Source: Marinobacter goseongensis
GTDB taxonomy: Bacteria; Pseudomonadota; Gammaproteobacteria; Pseudomonadales; Oleiphilaceae
NCBI RefSeq assembly: GCF_023156235.1
Contig: NZ_JAKZAI010000018.1
Coordinates: 1-50,143 of the forward strand
Direction of reading: 5' to 3'
Length of the DNA: 50,143 bases
The notes beneath the pieces were generated by a model. The model was not told the DNA's origin and searched no databases. It saw only the letters and a list, made by a program, of their open reading frames with translations. This document shows, piece by piece, positions 26,901 to 36,288 of the stretch. The stretch's first letter is position 1. The number at the start of each line of letters is the position of its first letter. A program made the translations under genes and the position numbers.

Positions 26901-29900
26901 CGGGCAACTCCGTTTCTCAGTATTTGCACCACTTCATCGAGCATGGCCTTGGCCTTATCCAGCCCGATCAGGGCGAACAAGCGGGGCAGCAGGCTTTTGC
27001 GGACATCCTGCTCGATGCCGACGGGGTTCAGAGAGTTTTCGGCCACAGCCCGGTTCACCACCTGGTCGATCTCGAAGGCCTCTTGTATGAGCTGCTCACC
27101 CTTTTCCGCTTCCAGTGAAGCGAACGCCTCGCCAAGCACCAGCTTAAAGGCGCCATAGTAGGCCTGAGCGTGCTTGTTGCCCTCGAACCGGTCAGTGGGC
27201 AAATCCGGGACTTCCCGGTCCTCCACCATAGCTTCCAGATCGCTGAACAGCCTGAACTGGGCTTTGTAGTCGAACATGGACTCCGCTTTCTCGATCGCCT
27301 CCTTCAGCAAGGCTGAGAACACCTTCTTGGCGTAGGGATCGTCGCCGAGTTTTTCCTCGATGGTCTTCCTGGTGCGGGTTTTGATCTTGTCGGTTTCGTT
27401 CTTGGTCTTTTCCTCTGACCAATCTTCCGGCTTGTCATCCACTGGGTCGATGAGCACCGGCTCGTCCCCGGGCGTGACATCCACGCCGGTAACATAGCGG
27501 TCAATGAGGTCCCGGATCTGGCCCTCATAGGCAGAGTAATCCACCGTCTCCTGAGCATCCATACGGACGATTTTACGCAGCTCAGAGAACCACTTCAGGT
27601 CCGCTTTGAATCTCCGAATATCGGCCTCTGTAAAGGCTTTATCCTCGAAGAAGCTCTGTGTCGATAGCGCCGTCTTCAGGCACATGCCGAAGTTGGTGAC
27701 CGCCTCGTAGAAGTCTTCGCGCAACGCCTGGCGGGTATCCACTTCCACACCGTCGGGGTCGGACTCGTATTTCGGCATGAACACCTGGCGGTACTCCTCC
27801 TGATCCAAGGTATTCCGGATACCAGCAAAGAAGCTCCACAGGCGATCGCGCAGCGCCGGCAGTTTTTTGTACTCCGTGTCCACGTTGGCGTAGAGACCCT
27901 CGATGTCCTCCACGGCAAACCCGCCCTGAGTCTGGTCTTCAAAGTTCTGATAGTCCTTAATCGCGGTGTCCAGCTCTTTCAGAATACCGCGGTAATCGAT
28001 CAGGTAACCGAACGGTTTTTGCGGATGCAATCGGTTCACCCGGGCGATGGCCTGAATGAGGTTGTGGCCTTTGAGTTGCTTGTCGATATACAGCACCGCG
28101 TTTCTGGGCTCATCAAAGCCTGTCAGGAGCTTGTCGACAACAATCAGGATGTCAGGGGGGCCGTCGGTGCCAAAGTCCTCGATAACCGCTTTCTCGTAGT
28201 CCTGAGCCTCACCCGTGACGTTCTTCTTCCACCAGTCCTGGACCAGTGGCAAATTGGTCTCGTCGACATCGGTGTGGCCCTCCCGGGTGTCCGGGGGTGA
28301 GATCACAATGGCGCTGGTGACCAGGCCCAAGCTGTCCAGGTGCTGTTTGTAGCGGATCGCGCTGAGTTTGCTGTCGGTGGCCAGCTGCCCCTTGAGCTCC
28401 AGCCCGGCCTTCTTGAAGTTCTCGCTGAAGTGCACGCTGATGTCGAAGGCGTTGAGCTTGATGCGGTCCTGGGCCGTGTAGATCTGGCCCTGCTGGGTGT
28501 ATTTGCGTTTGAGGTCGGCCTTTTGATCGTCTGACAAGGACGCGGTCACCTTTTCGAACCAGGTATCGACAGCTTTCTGGTTCACATCCAGTACGGGCTT
28601 GCGCTCCTCGTAGAGCAATGGCGTTACAGTGCCGTCCTCAACCGCCCGCTTCATGGTGTAGGCGTGGATGATGGCCCCGAACTTCTCTGCCGTTTCACTT
28701 TTCTCGTTTTTCAGCAGCGGCGTGCCGGTGAACGCGTTGAAGGAGGCGTTGGGCAGCGCCTGGCGCATGCGTTGGTGGTTCTCACCGCCCTGACTGCGGT
28801 GACCCTCGTCGACAAGAACCACGATGTTGTTCGACGGGTTATAGCACTCGGGCTGTTTGGCGGCCGAGGCGAATTTGTTGATGATGGTGAAGATGATTCG
28901 TTCATTGCCATGGCCAATGCGCTTGGCCAGCTCCTTGCCGGATCGGGTTTTCGCCAACGCATCCCCGCTTTTCTTCCCGGCGATGTCGCTGCCAAAGGCG
29001 CCACCGGTCAGGAAGGTTTTGGACAGCTGCTTCTCCAGATCCACTCGGTCGGTGACCACGATGACCCGGCAGTTCTTCAGGGCATCGCTGAGCAACAGCG
29101 CCCGGCACAGGTACACCATGGTGAAAGACTTGCCGGAGCCGGTGGTGTGCCAGAGCACGCCGCCCTTGCGCTCACCACTGGGCTTAAAGTCGGAAATACG
29201 CTCCAGGAGGGCTTTGATACCAAAGGCCTGCGGGTACCGGGCCGCGATTTTGCCGACCTTGCGATCGAACAGAATGAACAGCTGGATGAACTCCAGAAAC
29301 CGGTATCGGTCCAGCAGCCCGACCAGGAGACGATCCTGTTCGGTGGGCATGACCGCCTTCGACCACAGCTGCTCGAAGTAGGCCCGCATCCGCGGCGGCT
29401 TATCCTGGAAAAGAACAGTCTTGTCCAACTCGGACAATGACCGATTCTTGATACCCTGCACATACGCGTCGTCGAATTCTTCGTCTGTCCACTTGGACCA
29501 GAACTTCAGCGGGGTATGGGTGGTACCGTACCGGCCGTCGTTGCGGCTGATCGCGAACAGCAGCTGGGCGAAGGCATACAGGTACGGCACTTCGTCGTTC
29601 TTCTGGTTGCGCAGATGCTGACTGATGCCCTCCTCAACCATGTTCTTATTGGGGTTGCCGGAGGCGGCTTTCTTGGCTTCGATGACCGCCAAAGGGATAC
29701 CATTGATGAATGCGACCACATCCGGCCGGCGGGTGTGGGTACCCTGCGTGGACAGCACATCCATTTCTTCGGTGACGTGGAACTCGTTGTTGTCCGGGTT
29801 CTCCCAGTCGATCAGGTGGATCGTGGGCTGGGCCTTCTTCCCGCCGATGAACTCAGTCACGGTAATGCCGAGAGTCAGCATGTCGAACACGGACTGATTA

Positions 29901-30175
29901 GCGTCCATCAGGCCCTGGGCCATGGACGGCGTTGTGACTTCACGAATGACCTGGTCAACTGCCTGGTCAGAGAGTGGGTACCACTGCCCCTTGAACTCGA
30001 ATTTGCGCTGGCGCAACACCCGCTCGAGCACCGGCTTCATCACCACTTCCCGCTGGCTGCCCCGCAGGGCCATGCACTCCGGCGCCGGCATAAACGTCCA
30101 GCCCAGGTTGATCAGCGTGGCCAAGGCCGGGATATGGCTGGCGTGTTGTTCGTTGCTTTGGGGTGTTGCGTTCAT
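26897..30175 (-). CDS. hsdR: Type I restriction enzyme R subunit
   Basis: ATP-dependent translocase and nuclease subunit of 1,092 residues. The nuclease site is near residues 150-168 (RPDVVAFINGIPLAVIEAKK, a PD-ExK core). The motor begins at Walker A HTTGSGKSFTM (about 345) with DEGH in VLVDEGHRSQ, motif III FTGTPL, and C-lobe motifs VVDKLLTGFDEP and IQAIARVNR. The C-terminal 250 residues are helical and should bind the methylase core. The gene is separated from hsdS by 178 bases that contain a strong terminator, unlike the tight overlaps elsewhere in the operon. Confidence 0.96.
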   Translation of the reverse strand: MNATPQSNEQHASHIPALATLINLGWTFMPAPECMALRGSQREVVMKPVLERVLRQRKFEFKGQWYPLSDQAVDQVIREVTTPSMAQGLMDANQSVFDMLTLGITVTEFIGGKKAQPTIHLIDWENPDNNEFHVTEEMDVLSTQGTHTRRPDVVAFINGIPLAVIEAKKAASGNPNKNMVEEGISQHLRNQKNDEVPYLYAFAQLLFAISRNDGRYGTTHTPLKFWSKWTDEEFDDAYVQGIKNRSLSELDKTVLFQDKPPRMRAYFEQLWSKAVMPTEQDRLLVGLLDRYRFLEFIQLFILFDRKVGKIAARYPQAFGIKALLERISDFKPSGERKGGVLWHTTGSGKSFTMVYLCRALLLSDALKNCRVIVVTDRVDLEKQLSKTFLTGGAFGSDIAGKKSGDALAKTRSGKELAKRIGHGNERIIFTIINKFASAAKQPECYNPSNNIVVLVDEGHRSQGGENHQRMRQALPNASFNAFTGTPLLKNEKSETAEKFGAIIHAYTMKRAVEDGTVTPLLYEERKPVLDVNQKAVDTWFEKVTASLSDDQKADLKRKYTQQGQIYTAQDRIKLNAFDISVHFSENFKKAGLELKGQLATDSKLSAIRYKQHLDSLGLVTSAIVISPPDTREGHTDVDETNLPLVQDWWKKNVTGEAQDYEKAVIEDFGTDGPPDILIVVDKLLTGFDEPRNAVLYIDKQLKGHNLIQAIARVNRLHPQKPFGYLIDYRGILKELDTAIKDYQNFEDQTQGGFAVEDIEGLYANVDTEYKKLPALRDRLWSFFAGIRNTLDQEEYRQVFMPKYESDPDGVEVDTRQALREDFYEAVTNFGMCLKTALSTQSFFEDKAFTEADIRRFKADLKWFSELRKIVRMDAQETVDYSAYEGQIRDLIDRYVTGVDVTPGDEPVLIDPVDDKPEDWSEEKTKNETDKIKTRTRKTIEEKLGDDPYAKKVFSALLKEAIEKAESMFDYKAQFRLFSDLEAMVEDREVPDLPTDRFEGNKHAQAYYGAFKLVLGEAFASLEAEKGEQLIQEAFEIDQVVNRAVAENSLNPVGIEQDVRKSLLPRLFALIGLDKAKAMLDEVVQILRNGVAR

Positions 30176-30230
30176 CGTTACTGCCTTCCGTTAGCGGATA
30201 CCCATTGCAGGCGAAGCGGGCCCAGAAATG

Positions 30231-30256
30231 AAAAAACCGCCAAGAAGGCGGTTTTT
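30231..30256 (-). terminator. Intrinsic terminator between hsdS and hsdR
   Basis: A perfect 10-bp stem AAAAACCGCC / GGCGGTTTTT with a 5-base loop, ending in six T residues when read in the operon's direction. It should stop much of the transcription coming from hsdS, 55 bases before the hsdR start. No clear promoter fits between it and hsdR, so hsdR would depend on read-through. Confidence 0.78.
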
Positions 30257-30353
30257 CCGCCCCGAGCCGATCGCAACTGAATGCGCCTGCAAGGGGAGAG
30301 TCGTGATAGAAATATGCACCACCTGGCTGCTTCTGGCAACCAGGCTGCAACAT

Positions 30354-31580
30354 TCAGGAAGCATTAGCGTCCACCTTTACCCGGCGTTTGCCGGTCAGGA
30401 GTTGCTGCATCAGGGATCTCTTTTCCTGCTTGAGGTGGTTTAGCCGTCGTTTTTGTGCATCAACCTCATCGCCAACTTTGGAAAGCAAAAGCGAGATTGC
30501 TTTTTGTTCGACCAGTGGAGGCAAGAGAAGCTTCAATGAAAAGAAATCGGACGGTTTTACATTCAGTAGACCATGAGCTCGCCCACCTTCGTGGGCGATT
30601 TGCATCAACCCGTTGATCATCAGTCCTGATTCGAAGTACTGCTCATAAAAATCACTATCAGCTACGTTTGTATCAGATAGCTCAAAACAGATATAGAGCG
30701 TTGTGACTACACCGTCCCCATAGCGATTCAAACGTTTTATTGCACCCATCGGGTAACCGTTTGAGTAGCTTTTGTTGTAAGCAAACTGTCCCTTCTTGAG
30801 TAGGTAATATCCATCAAGAGTTTCTGATGCAACGCTCTTTTTAAAAAATTCTTGCTGACGTATTAGGCCTCGCTGACCAGAAATAGTGACAACATTTGTG
30901 CTTTGTCCCTCGTTCCGTGTCGTAACTCGGCTAAATATCGAGCCAAGAGGTACTTGAGTCCACTCCCCCTCAAACCCCGGCAACCGCTTCTTCCCGGTCA
31001 GCAATTGCTGCATTAACCCTTTCTTCCGCTGCTGGCTGTTCTCAAGCAAGCGCTCGGTGGCGGTGATGGCCTGATCCCAGGTGGAGAGGATCTGGGCGAT
31101 TTTTTTCTGTTGATTCCGTGGAGGATGAAATATCTTGAGTTTGCGGACTTCAGCGATGTTAATCCCTTTAACGGCCTGGCCAACAGTGTTGAGCTCAACT
31201 TGCCTTTGCACGTTGGGAGCTTGGAGAGCATAAAACACAAACCACGGATCATCGTCCGATGAAACCCTGATTCTCGCCGTATCCTGAGTAATGTTGGCCC
31301 CATCAAGTGACTTTGGAACCATAGCGACACGGCCAGTAGAACCACGGATGGTTAACAGGAGGTCTCCGTATCGCACCTCGGCCCTTTTATATTGCTGGTG
31401 TATTTCCTGTGAGGTCTTCAGCAAGCCTCTTTCTAATACGCCCCCCCCCATTATATTTTTTACTTTTATTACAGGCACACCGTTAGGAATATGCTTTCCG
31501 GGTTTCAGGATCCCGTAGCAGATGGGGGCACCGCTATCCACGAAATCATCGAGAGCAGTTAACCGATCATTCTGCATCAT
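30354..31580 (-). CDS. hsdS: Type I restriction specificity subunit S
   Basis: A 408-residue DNA-recognition subunit with two target-recognition domains (about 1-150 and 210-360), each followed by a conserved helical spacer: PPRNQQKKIAQILSTWDQAI ... QQRKKGLMQQLLTGKKR and PPLVEQKAISLLLSKVGDEV ... QEKRSLMQQLLTGKRR. The two LMQQLLTGK repeats mark the pseudo-symmetry. Its start overlaps the short relic of the hsdM end (see repeat at 31583), keeping a methylase-to-specificity coupling. Confidence 0.94.
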   Translation of the reverse strand: MMQNDRLTALDDFVDSGAPICYGILKPGKHIPNGVPVIKVKNIMGGGVLERGLLKTSQEIHQQYKRAEVRYGDLLLTIRGSTGRVAMVPKSLDGANITQDTARIRVSSDDDPWFVFYALQAPNVQRQVELNTVGQAVKGINIAEVRKLKIFHPPRNQQKKIAQILSTWDQAITATERLLENSQQRKKGLMQQLLTGKKRLPGFEGEWTQVPLGSIFSRVTTRNEGQSTNVVTISGQRGLIRQQEFFKKSVASETLDGYYLLKKGQFAYNKSYSNGYPMGAIKRLNRYGDGVVTTLYICFELSDTNVADSDFYEQYFESGLMINGLMQIAHEGGRAHGLLNVKPSDFFSLKLLLPPLVEQKAISLLLSKVGDEVDAQKRRLNHLKQEKRSLMQQLLTGKRRVKVDANAS

Positions 31581-31582
31581 AA

Positions 31583-31630
31583 CCCAGCTCCTTCAGATAC
31601 CCGTCCATCTGCTCGTTCAGCTTCTCAATC
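31583..31630 (-). repeat. Duplicated hsdM 3' end in front of hsdS
   Basis: 48 bases here match 32758-32805, the true 3' end of hsdM, at 46 positions. Both encode KLNEQMDGYLKELGY followed by a stop that overlaps the next start. The gene for the YhcG-type nuclease lies exactly between the two copies. This shows that the nuclease gene entered the operon at the hsdM-hsdS junction and that the junction was duplicated. Confidence 0.85.
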
Positions 31631-31678
31631 CCACATCCGGCTCGCATCCGAGAACTCACACCCCGCCGAATAATCATT

Positions 31679-32755
31679 TCAGTCATTGCTCTCTCCCGGC
31701 GCGTTCGCCTGTTCAATTTGCTGCTGTACCAGACTTCGCTCACGCTCCAACTCCCGGCGCAGCTCTTCTTCTGTCGGCAAGTAGGGCAAGTACTTCGCCG
31801 CAAACATCTGCTCACTGTCAGTGAGCACGGAGTATTTCACGACTGCCTCGCTTTTTTGGCTGCATAGGATCAGACCAATCGTCGGGTTGTCGTCGTCACC
31901 CTTGCGGTGCTGGTCGTAGATACGGATATAGCTGTCCATCTGCCCCACATCCTGATGGGTGAGCTTGCCCAGCTTGAGATCCACCAGGAGGAAGCATTTG
32001 AGTTTGAAGTTGTAGAACACCAAGTCGATATAAAAGTCCTGGTCGTCCGTGCTGATGCGCTGCTGTCGAGCCACGAACGCGAACCCCTTGCCCAGTTCGA
32101 GCAGGAAGGCCTGCAAGTTGTCGATCAGGCCCCGCTCGAGGTCAGCTTCCAGGTACCGCTCAGCGGGCAGATTGAGGAAGTCCAATACATAGGGGTCGCG
32201 CAGATAGTTTCTGGCGTCCCGTTCGGACAGTGGGCGCGTCTGGGCCTCTGCTTCCTGCTGCACGGCTGTCCGATCCTGACTGCTGAGCAGCCGTTCGTAA
32301 TACAGGGTGCCTATCTGCCGTTCCAGCGCCCGGCTGCTCCAGTGCTGACTGGCCGCCTCGGCCATATACCACTCCCGGGCCTGCGAGCTCTCAACCCGGA
32401 GCAAGATGCGGTAGTGCGTCCAGCTCAAATCAAGACGCAGTGCGTCTCGTTTTGGAAAGACCTCATAGAACCGGCGCATGTTCCGCAGATTGGTCACATC
32501 AAAGCCCTTGCCGAACTCTTGGGTAAGCTCGCGGGACAGACGTTGCAGCTGCTGCTTACCGTAGGCGGCCCGAGCCTCGCCCTGTTGCTCGTCTTCGACG
32601 ATGAGCCGACCAATGTGCCAGTAGGTCTGTACCATGGAGCTGTTGACCACCTGCACAACCTGTTGCCGCGCTGTCTCGATCAGCTCTCGAATCTCGGACA
32701 CCAGTCGTGGGCTGGGCTCGATGGCCCGTGGCTCCTTGCCTTTTTCAGGCACCAT
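31679..32755 (-). CDS. YhcG-type PDDEXK nuclease (DUF1016)
   Basis: A 358-residue protein of the DUF1016/YhcG family. The N-terminal half is helical (SEIRELIETARQQVVQVVNS, HIGRLIVEDEQQG); the C-terminal half is a PD-(D/E)XK nuclease fold with DFYIDLVFYN and LLVDLKLGKLTHQDVGQMDSY. The family is common next to or inside type I restriction operons; its role there is unclear. Its ATG lies within the last codons of hsdM (11-base overlap), and it is flanked by a duplicated hsdM end, so it is an insertion into an older M-S pair. Confidence 0.88.
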   Translation of the reverse strand: MVPEKGKEPRAIEPSPRLVSEIRELIETARQQVVQVVNSSMVQTYWHIGRLIVEDEQQGEARAAYGKQQLQRLSRELTQEFGKGFDVTNLRNMRRFYEVFPKRDALRLDLSWTHYRILLRVESSQAREWYMAEAASQHWSSRALERQIGTLYYERLLSSQDRTAVQQEAEAQTRPLSERDARNYLRDPYVLDFLNLPAERYLEADLERGLIDNLQAFLLELGKGFAFVARQQRISTDDQDFYIDLVFYNFKLKCFLLVDLKLGKLTHQDVGQMDSYIRIYDQHRKGDDDNPTIGLILCSQKSEAVVKYSVLTDSEQMFAAKYLPYLPTEEELRRELERERSLVQQQIEQANAPGESND

Positions 32756-34262
32756 ACCCCAGCTCCTTCAAATACCCGTCCATCTGCTCGTTCAGCTTCG
32801 CAATCTCAGCCTCGATCTCTTTCCGTTCCGCTTGCACGGTCATTAAGTCGATCTCTTCCTCTTCCTCGAAGGTGTCCACGTAGCGGGGGATGTTGAGGTT
32901 GAAGTCGTTTTCCTGGATCTCCTCCAGGCTGGCCAGATAGGCGTACTTGTCGAGGTTCTCGCGCTGCTTGTAGGTGTCGACTACCTTGGCGATGTTCTCA
33001 TCGGACAACTGGTTCTGGTTCTTGCCGGCTTTGAATTCTCGACTGGCGTCGATGAACAGCACGTTGTTGTCGGTCTTGTCCTTGCGGAATATCAAGACAG
33101 CCGCGGGAATGCCGGTTCCGTAAAACAGCTTTTCAGGCAGGCCGATGACGGCATCCAGAAGGTTTTCTTCGATCAGCTTCTGACGGATCTTGCCTTCGCT
33201 GGATCCCCGGAACAGAACGCCGTGGGGCACGACCACCGCCATGCGGCCGGTCTTCGGCTTCATTGTCTCGATCATGTGAAGAATAAAGGCGTAGTCGCCT
33301 TTGGTCTTCGGCGGAACGCCCCGGCGGAAGCGGGTGAAGGGATCGCTGTCAGCGCCCTCAACGCCCCACTTCTCCAACGAAAAGGGAGGATTGGCTACCA
33401 CGATGTCAAAGTGCTTCAGGCCACCGTTGGCATCGAGCAGCTTGGGATTACGGATCGTGTCGCCCCATTCAAGCTTGTGGTTATCGATGCCGTGCAGAAA
33501 CATGTTCATCTTGGCCAGGGCCCAGGTGCTGCCGATCGCTTCCTGACCAAACAGCGCGAAGCTCTTTGAGCCATCATGGTCTTTGCGGATCTGGTTGGCG
33601 CATTTGAGTAGCAACGAGGCAGACCCACAGGCGGGGTCGCAGATTTCGTCACCTTCCTTGGGGTCAACAATCTCGGCCATCAGCTCGGAGACTTCCGGCG
33701 GGGTGTAAAACTCACCGGCCTTCTTGCCAGAGGTGGCCGCGAAATTCTTGATCAGGTATTCGTAGGCGTTGCCGATGACATCCAGTTTGCCGATCCGACT
33801 CGGACGCAGGTTAAGCTCCGGCCGGGCGAAGTCTTCCAGGATATGGCGCAGGATCTCGTTTTTCTGCTTCTCGTCCCCGAGTTTGTTGGAGTTGAAGCTG
33901 ATGTCCTGGAACACGTCCGCCAGCTTGACGATGTTCGCCTCCTCAATGGCGTGCAGAGCCTTGTCGATCCGCTCCCCGTTGCCAGGCTCATGACGCTGGT
34001 CGTGGAGCGCATAGAACCCAGCGTCCCGCGGCAGCACAAAGCGCTCGTTCTTCATGAGTTCGTCGATCAGCTCCGGCGCATCCCCATACTCCGCCTTGTA
34101 GGTGTCATAGTGGTCCTGCCAGACATCACTCAGGTACTTCACAAACAGCATCGTGAGGACGTAATCCTTGTAGATACTGGGATCCACCGTGCCCCGGAAG
34201 GTATCACATGCGTTCCAAACCGCTTTGTTGATCTGTTCCTGCTTGATCGAATCGTTGTTCAT
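32745..34262 (-). CDS. hsdM: Type I N6-adenine methylase subunit M
   Basis: Modification subunit of 505 residues. The helical HsdM N-terminal domain (1-160) is followed by EFYTPPEVSELMA, the AdoMet site DPACGSASLL (209-218) and the catalytic NPPFS (291-295) for adenine methylation. With S it methylates host sites and with R it forms the restriction complex. Its ATG overlaps the preceding single-domain S-like gene by four bases. Confidence 0.96.
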   Translation of the reverse strand: MNNDSIKQEQINKAVWNACDTFRGTVDPSIYKDYVLTMLFVKYLSDVWQDHYDTYKAEYGDAPELIDELMKNERFVLPRDAGFYALHDQRHEPGNGERIDKALHAIEEANIVKLADVFQDISFNSNKLGDEKQKNEILRHILEDFARPELNLRPSRIGKLDVIGNAYEYLIKNFAATSGKKAGEFYTPPEVSELMAEIVDPKEGDEICDPACGSASLLLKCANQIRKDHDGSKSFALFGQEAIGSTWALAKMNMFLHGIDNHKLEWGDTIRNPKLLDANGGLKHFDIVVANPPFSLEKWGVEGADSDPFTRFRRGVPPKTKGDYAFILHMIETMKPKTGRMAVVVPHGVLFRGSSEGKIRQKLIEENLLDAVIGLPEKLFYGTGIPAAVLIFRKDKTDNNVLFIDASREFKAGKNQNQLSDENIAKVVDTYKQRENLDKYAYLASLEEIQENDFNLNIPRYVDTFEEEEEIDLMTVQAERKEIEAEIAKLNEQMDGYLKELGYGA

Positions 34263-34888
34263 GCTCGCGTTCCTGTTGTCGTATCCGGGCGAAGTATTTG
34301 TCGGGCAACCGCATCAATCATGCATTGCCGGTTTTCAATCAACTGTTCCAAGAGATCAGACTCGCGCCTCGCAGCATCGACGAGCTGCATCATTCGCGTC
34401 TGCTGATCGATGGGCGGAACCATCACGGGCAGTTCACTCAGCTGGGTCTTTGTCACGTTCGGGGTCGCAGATCCTTGCGAACACATTGCGAAGTACCGCT
34501 GGGCGTCCACATGGTTCAACTGCCAGGCCAGAAATTCCGGCATCAACCTGCAGGCCTCGGGCTTGATCCGCAGGTGGAAAAAGTTCGGGGTACACACGGT
34601 ATCAGGTGGCAGGGCCTTAACCACCGCCGCGTCGTTCCGGGCGCCTCGGGCCATGAACAGAATATCCCCGGGCCAAAGATAATCCGGGCGCCGCCGGCCG
34701 GGCAGCATCACCCGGTCCAGGGTTTTGCCGTCCTTGTCGTCCAGGGCCACTCCAACCACCAGGTGCCGGAACTGCACGACGGAGGCATTTCCGTTCTTGT
34801 CCATCGCCAGCTTGCCGCGGAACGGATAGCCCGGGCGAATGGTCGCCAGGCTGCTTAACGAAGCCTGATGGTTAGCTTGATTGCTCAT
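34259..34888 (-). CDS. Single-domain (half-size) S-type specificity protein
   Basis: A 209-residue protein with one HsdS target-recognition domain (about 1-150, with RPGYPFRGKL, GDILFMARGARN, TKTQLSELPVMVPPIDQQTRM) and one helical spacer (VDAARRESDLLEQLIENRQC). It is the first gene of the restriction operon and is coupled to hsdM. Its termini look intact, so it is not merely a truncated hsdS. Half-size S proteins can act as dimers; here it coexists with a full-length S. Its exact job, for instance an alternative recognition partner, is unknown. Confidence 0.8.
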   Translation of the reverse strand: MSNQANHQASLSSLATIRPGYPFRGKLAMDKNGNASVVQFRHLVVGVALDDKDGKTLDRVMLPGRRRPDYLWPGDILFMARGARNDAAVVKALPPDTVCTPNFFHLRIKPEACRLMPEFLAWQLNHVDAQRYFAMCSQGSATPNVTKTQLSELPVMVPPIDQQTRMMQLVDAARRESDLLEQLIENRQCMIDAVARQILRPDTTTGTRA

Positions 34889-35084
34889 GCAATATGCTCA
34901 AAGATGTAATCAGTTACGATGAGGCTAGCCATTTTTGCATTATCCCGCAAGATGCGTTTTATGTTTTTCGGCGCATAGTACTACGGCGTACCGACATGTC
35001 ATGTCGCTGCGCTGGCGTTTGCGGCGCGACTTCGCTGCGGGCAATATAGAGCTCAAAGACCAGCATGAGTACCAGCAAGATCCT

Positions 35085-35717
35085 ATGCGTATCGTAAGCG
35101 TGTCCGACACCCACAGCCTCCACAGGCGTATTCCAGAGATACCCGACGGGGATATTCTGGTGCACGCCGGCGACTGCCTGGGTCAGGGAACCCTTGAGAA
35201 CATCGAGGAGCTGAACGATTGGCTCGGCACACTGCCGCATCGACACAAGATTGTCATTGCCGGCAACCATGATTGGGCCTTCCAGGAGACCCCGGAGCTG
35301 GCCCGACAGGCTCTGACCAATGCCATCTATCTTGAAGACAGTGGCGTCGAGATTAACGGCGTCCGATTCTGGGGGGCACCCTGGACACCCACTTTCATGG
35401 ACTGGGCCTTCATGCTTGATCGTGGGCAGCCGCTTTTTCAGAAGTGGCAGATGATCCCCGACGATACAGACGTACTGATCACCCATGGCCCGCCCAAGAG
35501 CATCGGTGATCAGGTAAGCCTGGGGTTCACGTGCCAGAACGTGGGCTGTTTCGATCTTCTGTCACGCATCGACCAGCTATCACTCAAAGCCCACATCTTT
35601 GGTCATATCCACGAGGGCTATGGATGCTATGAGCGCGGTCAGACACGATTGATCAACGCCAGCACGTGTACTGCTCGGTACTCCCCTACCAATCCGCCAA
35701 TCGTGCTGGATCTTTAA
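35085..35717 (+). CDS. Calcineurin-like metallophosphoesterase
   Basis: A 210-residue phosphoesterase of the MPPED-like group. All metal motifs are present: SDTHSLH, GDILVHAGD, AGNHD, LITHGPP and FGHIHEGYG. The substrate cannot be told from sequence. The ATG at 35085 (MRIVSVSDTH) is the family start; a frame open back to 34935 is not protein-like. It is transcribed away from the restriction operon. Confidence 0.88.
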   Translation: MRIVSVSDTHSLHRRIPEIPDGDILVHAGDCLGQGTLENIEELNDWLGTLPHRHKIVIAGNHDWAFQETPELARQALTNAIYLEDSGVEINGVRFWGAPWTPTFMDWAFMLDRGQPLFQKWQMIPDDTDVLITHGPPKSIGDQVSLGFTCQNVGCFDLLSRIDQLSLKAHIFGHIHEGYGCYERGQTRLINASTCTARYSPTNPPIVLDL

Positions 35718-35931
35718 ACATTGAGCCCAATATGAATAGTTTCTTTCATTTTTATACCCGAGCGCCATTTATCTGAACCAATTCTTTCACTTTCATCATC
35801 GTGGCAATCTTCGGAACTATGCAAATGTGAAACAATATTTTCATTTCATGAATTAAATGATCCGGTTTTGAAAGATTACTTTCATTTTATAATACTCTAT
35901 ACTGTCCGTAAGTGCTGCCGGAGAGTACCAG
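35718..35931 (+). promoter_or_regulatory. AT-rich control region of second Hip operon
   Basis: 214 bases of low GC content. CTTTCA(T/C)TTT recurs at about 35740, 35787 and 35879, the last within the dyad GAAAG-ATTA-CTTTC (35870-35883). TATAAT lies at 35888-35893. The repeated TTTCA sites suit an autoregulatory HipB operator region. Confidence 0.5.
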
Positions 35932-36288
35932 ATGGACCCTTACGCTTTAAGCGACAAAACTTGGTGCCAAGAGATTGGCCGGCGACTCGATCGCCTGCGG
36001 GAAGATCGCAAAATGAGCCGAGACGAGCTTGGCGAGGAGCTTGGCGTCAGTCAGCCAACCGTCCGTCGCCTGCTTGACGAGGGGCACGGCAAGCTGACGA
36101 TCCTGATTGCCGCTCTGCGAGCCCTTGAGGCTCTGGACCAGCTCGAAACGTTTATCGAGCCGCCGCCCGCAAATCCAGCCCTGTTTAAGAAAAAGCGTCG
36201 GTACACCGCGCAGCTTGATGCAGTGCCCGATCGTCTGAACAGCCAGCAAAAGACGCAGAACGATGAAGGCGGTGATCTCGGATGGTGA
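35932..36288 (+). CDS. hipB: HipB-type antitoxin (second Hip system)
   Basis: A 118-residue Xre-family protein. The helix-turn-helix is IGRRLDRLREDRKMSRDELGEELGVSQPTVRRLL (residues about 15-48), followed by LEALDQLETFIEPP and a basic then polar tail. GGAGAG before the ATG supports the start. Its end overlaps the hipA start by seven bases. It should repress the operon through the upstream TTTCA repeats and block the kinase. Confidence 0.85.
   Translation: MDPYALSDKTWCQEIGRRLDRLREDRKMSRDELGEELGVSQPTVRRLLDEGHGKLTILIAALRALEALDQLETFIEPPPANPALFKKKRRYTAQLDAVPDRLNSQQKTQNDEGGDLGW

Noticed and set aside
34259..34888. Half-size S gene as a truncated hsdS
   Set aside because: It has a natural start, one full recognition domain with spacer helix, and a coupled overlap with hsdM.
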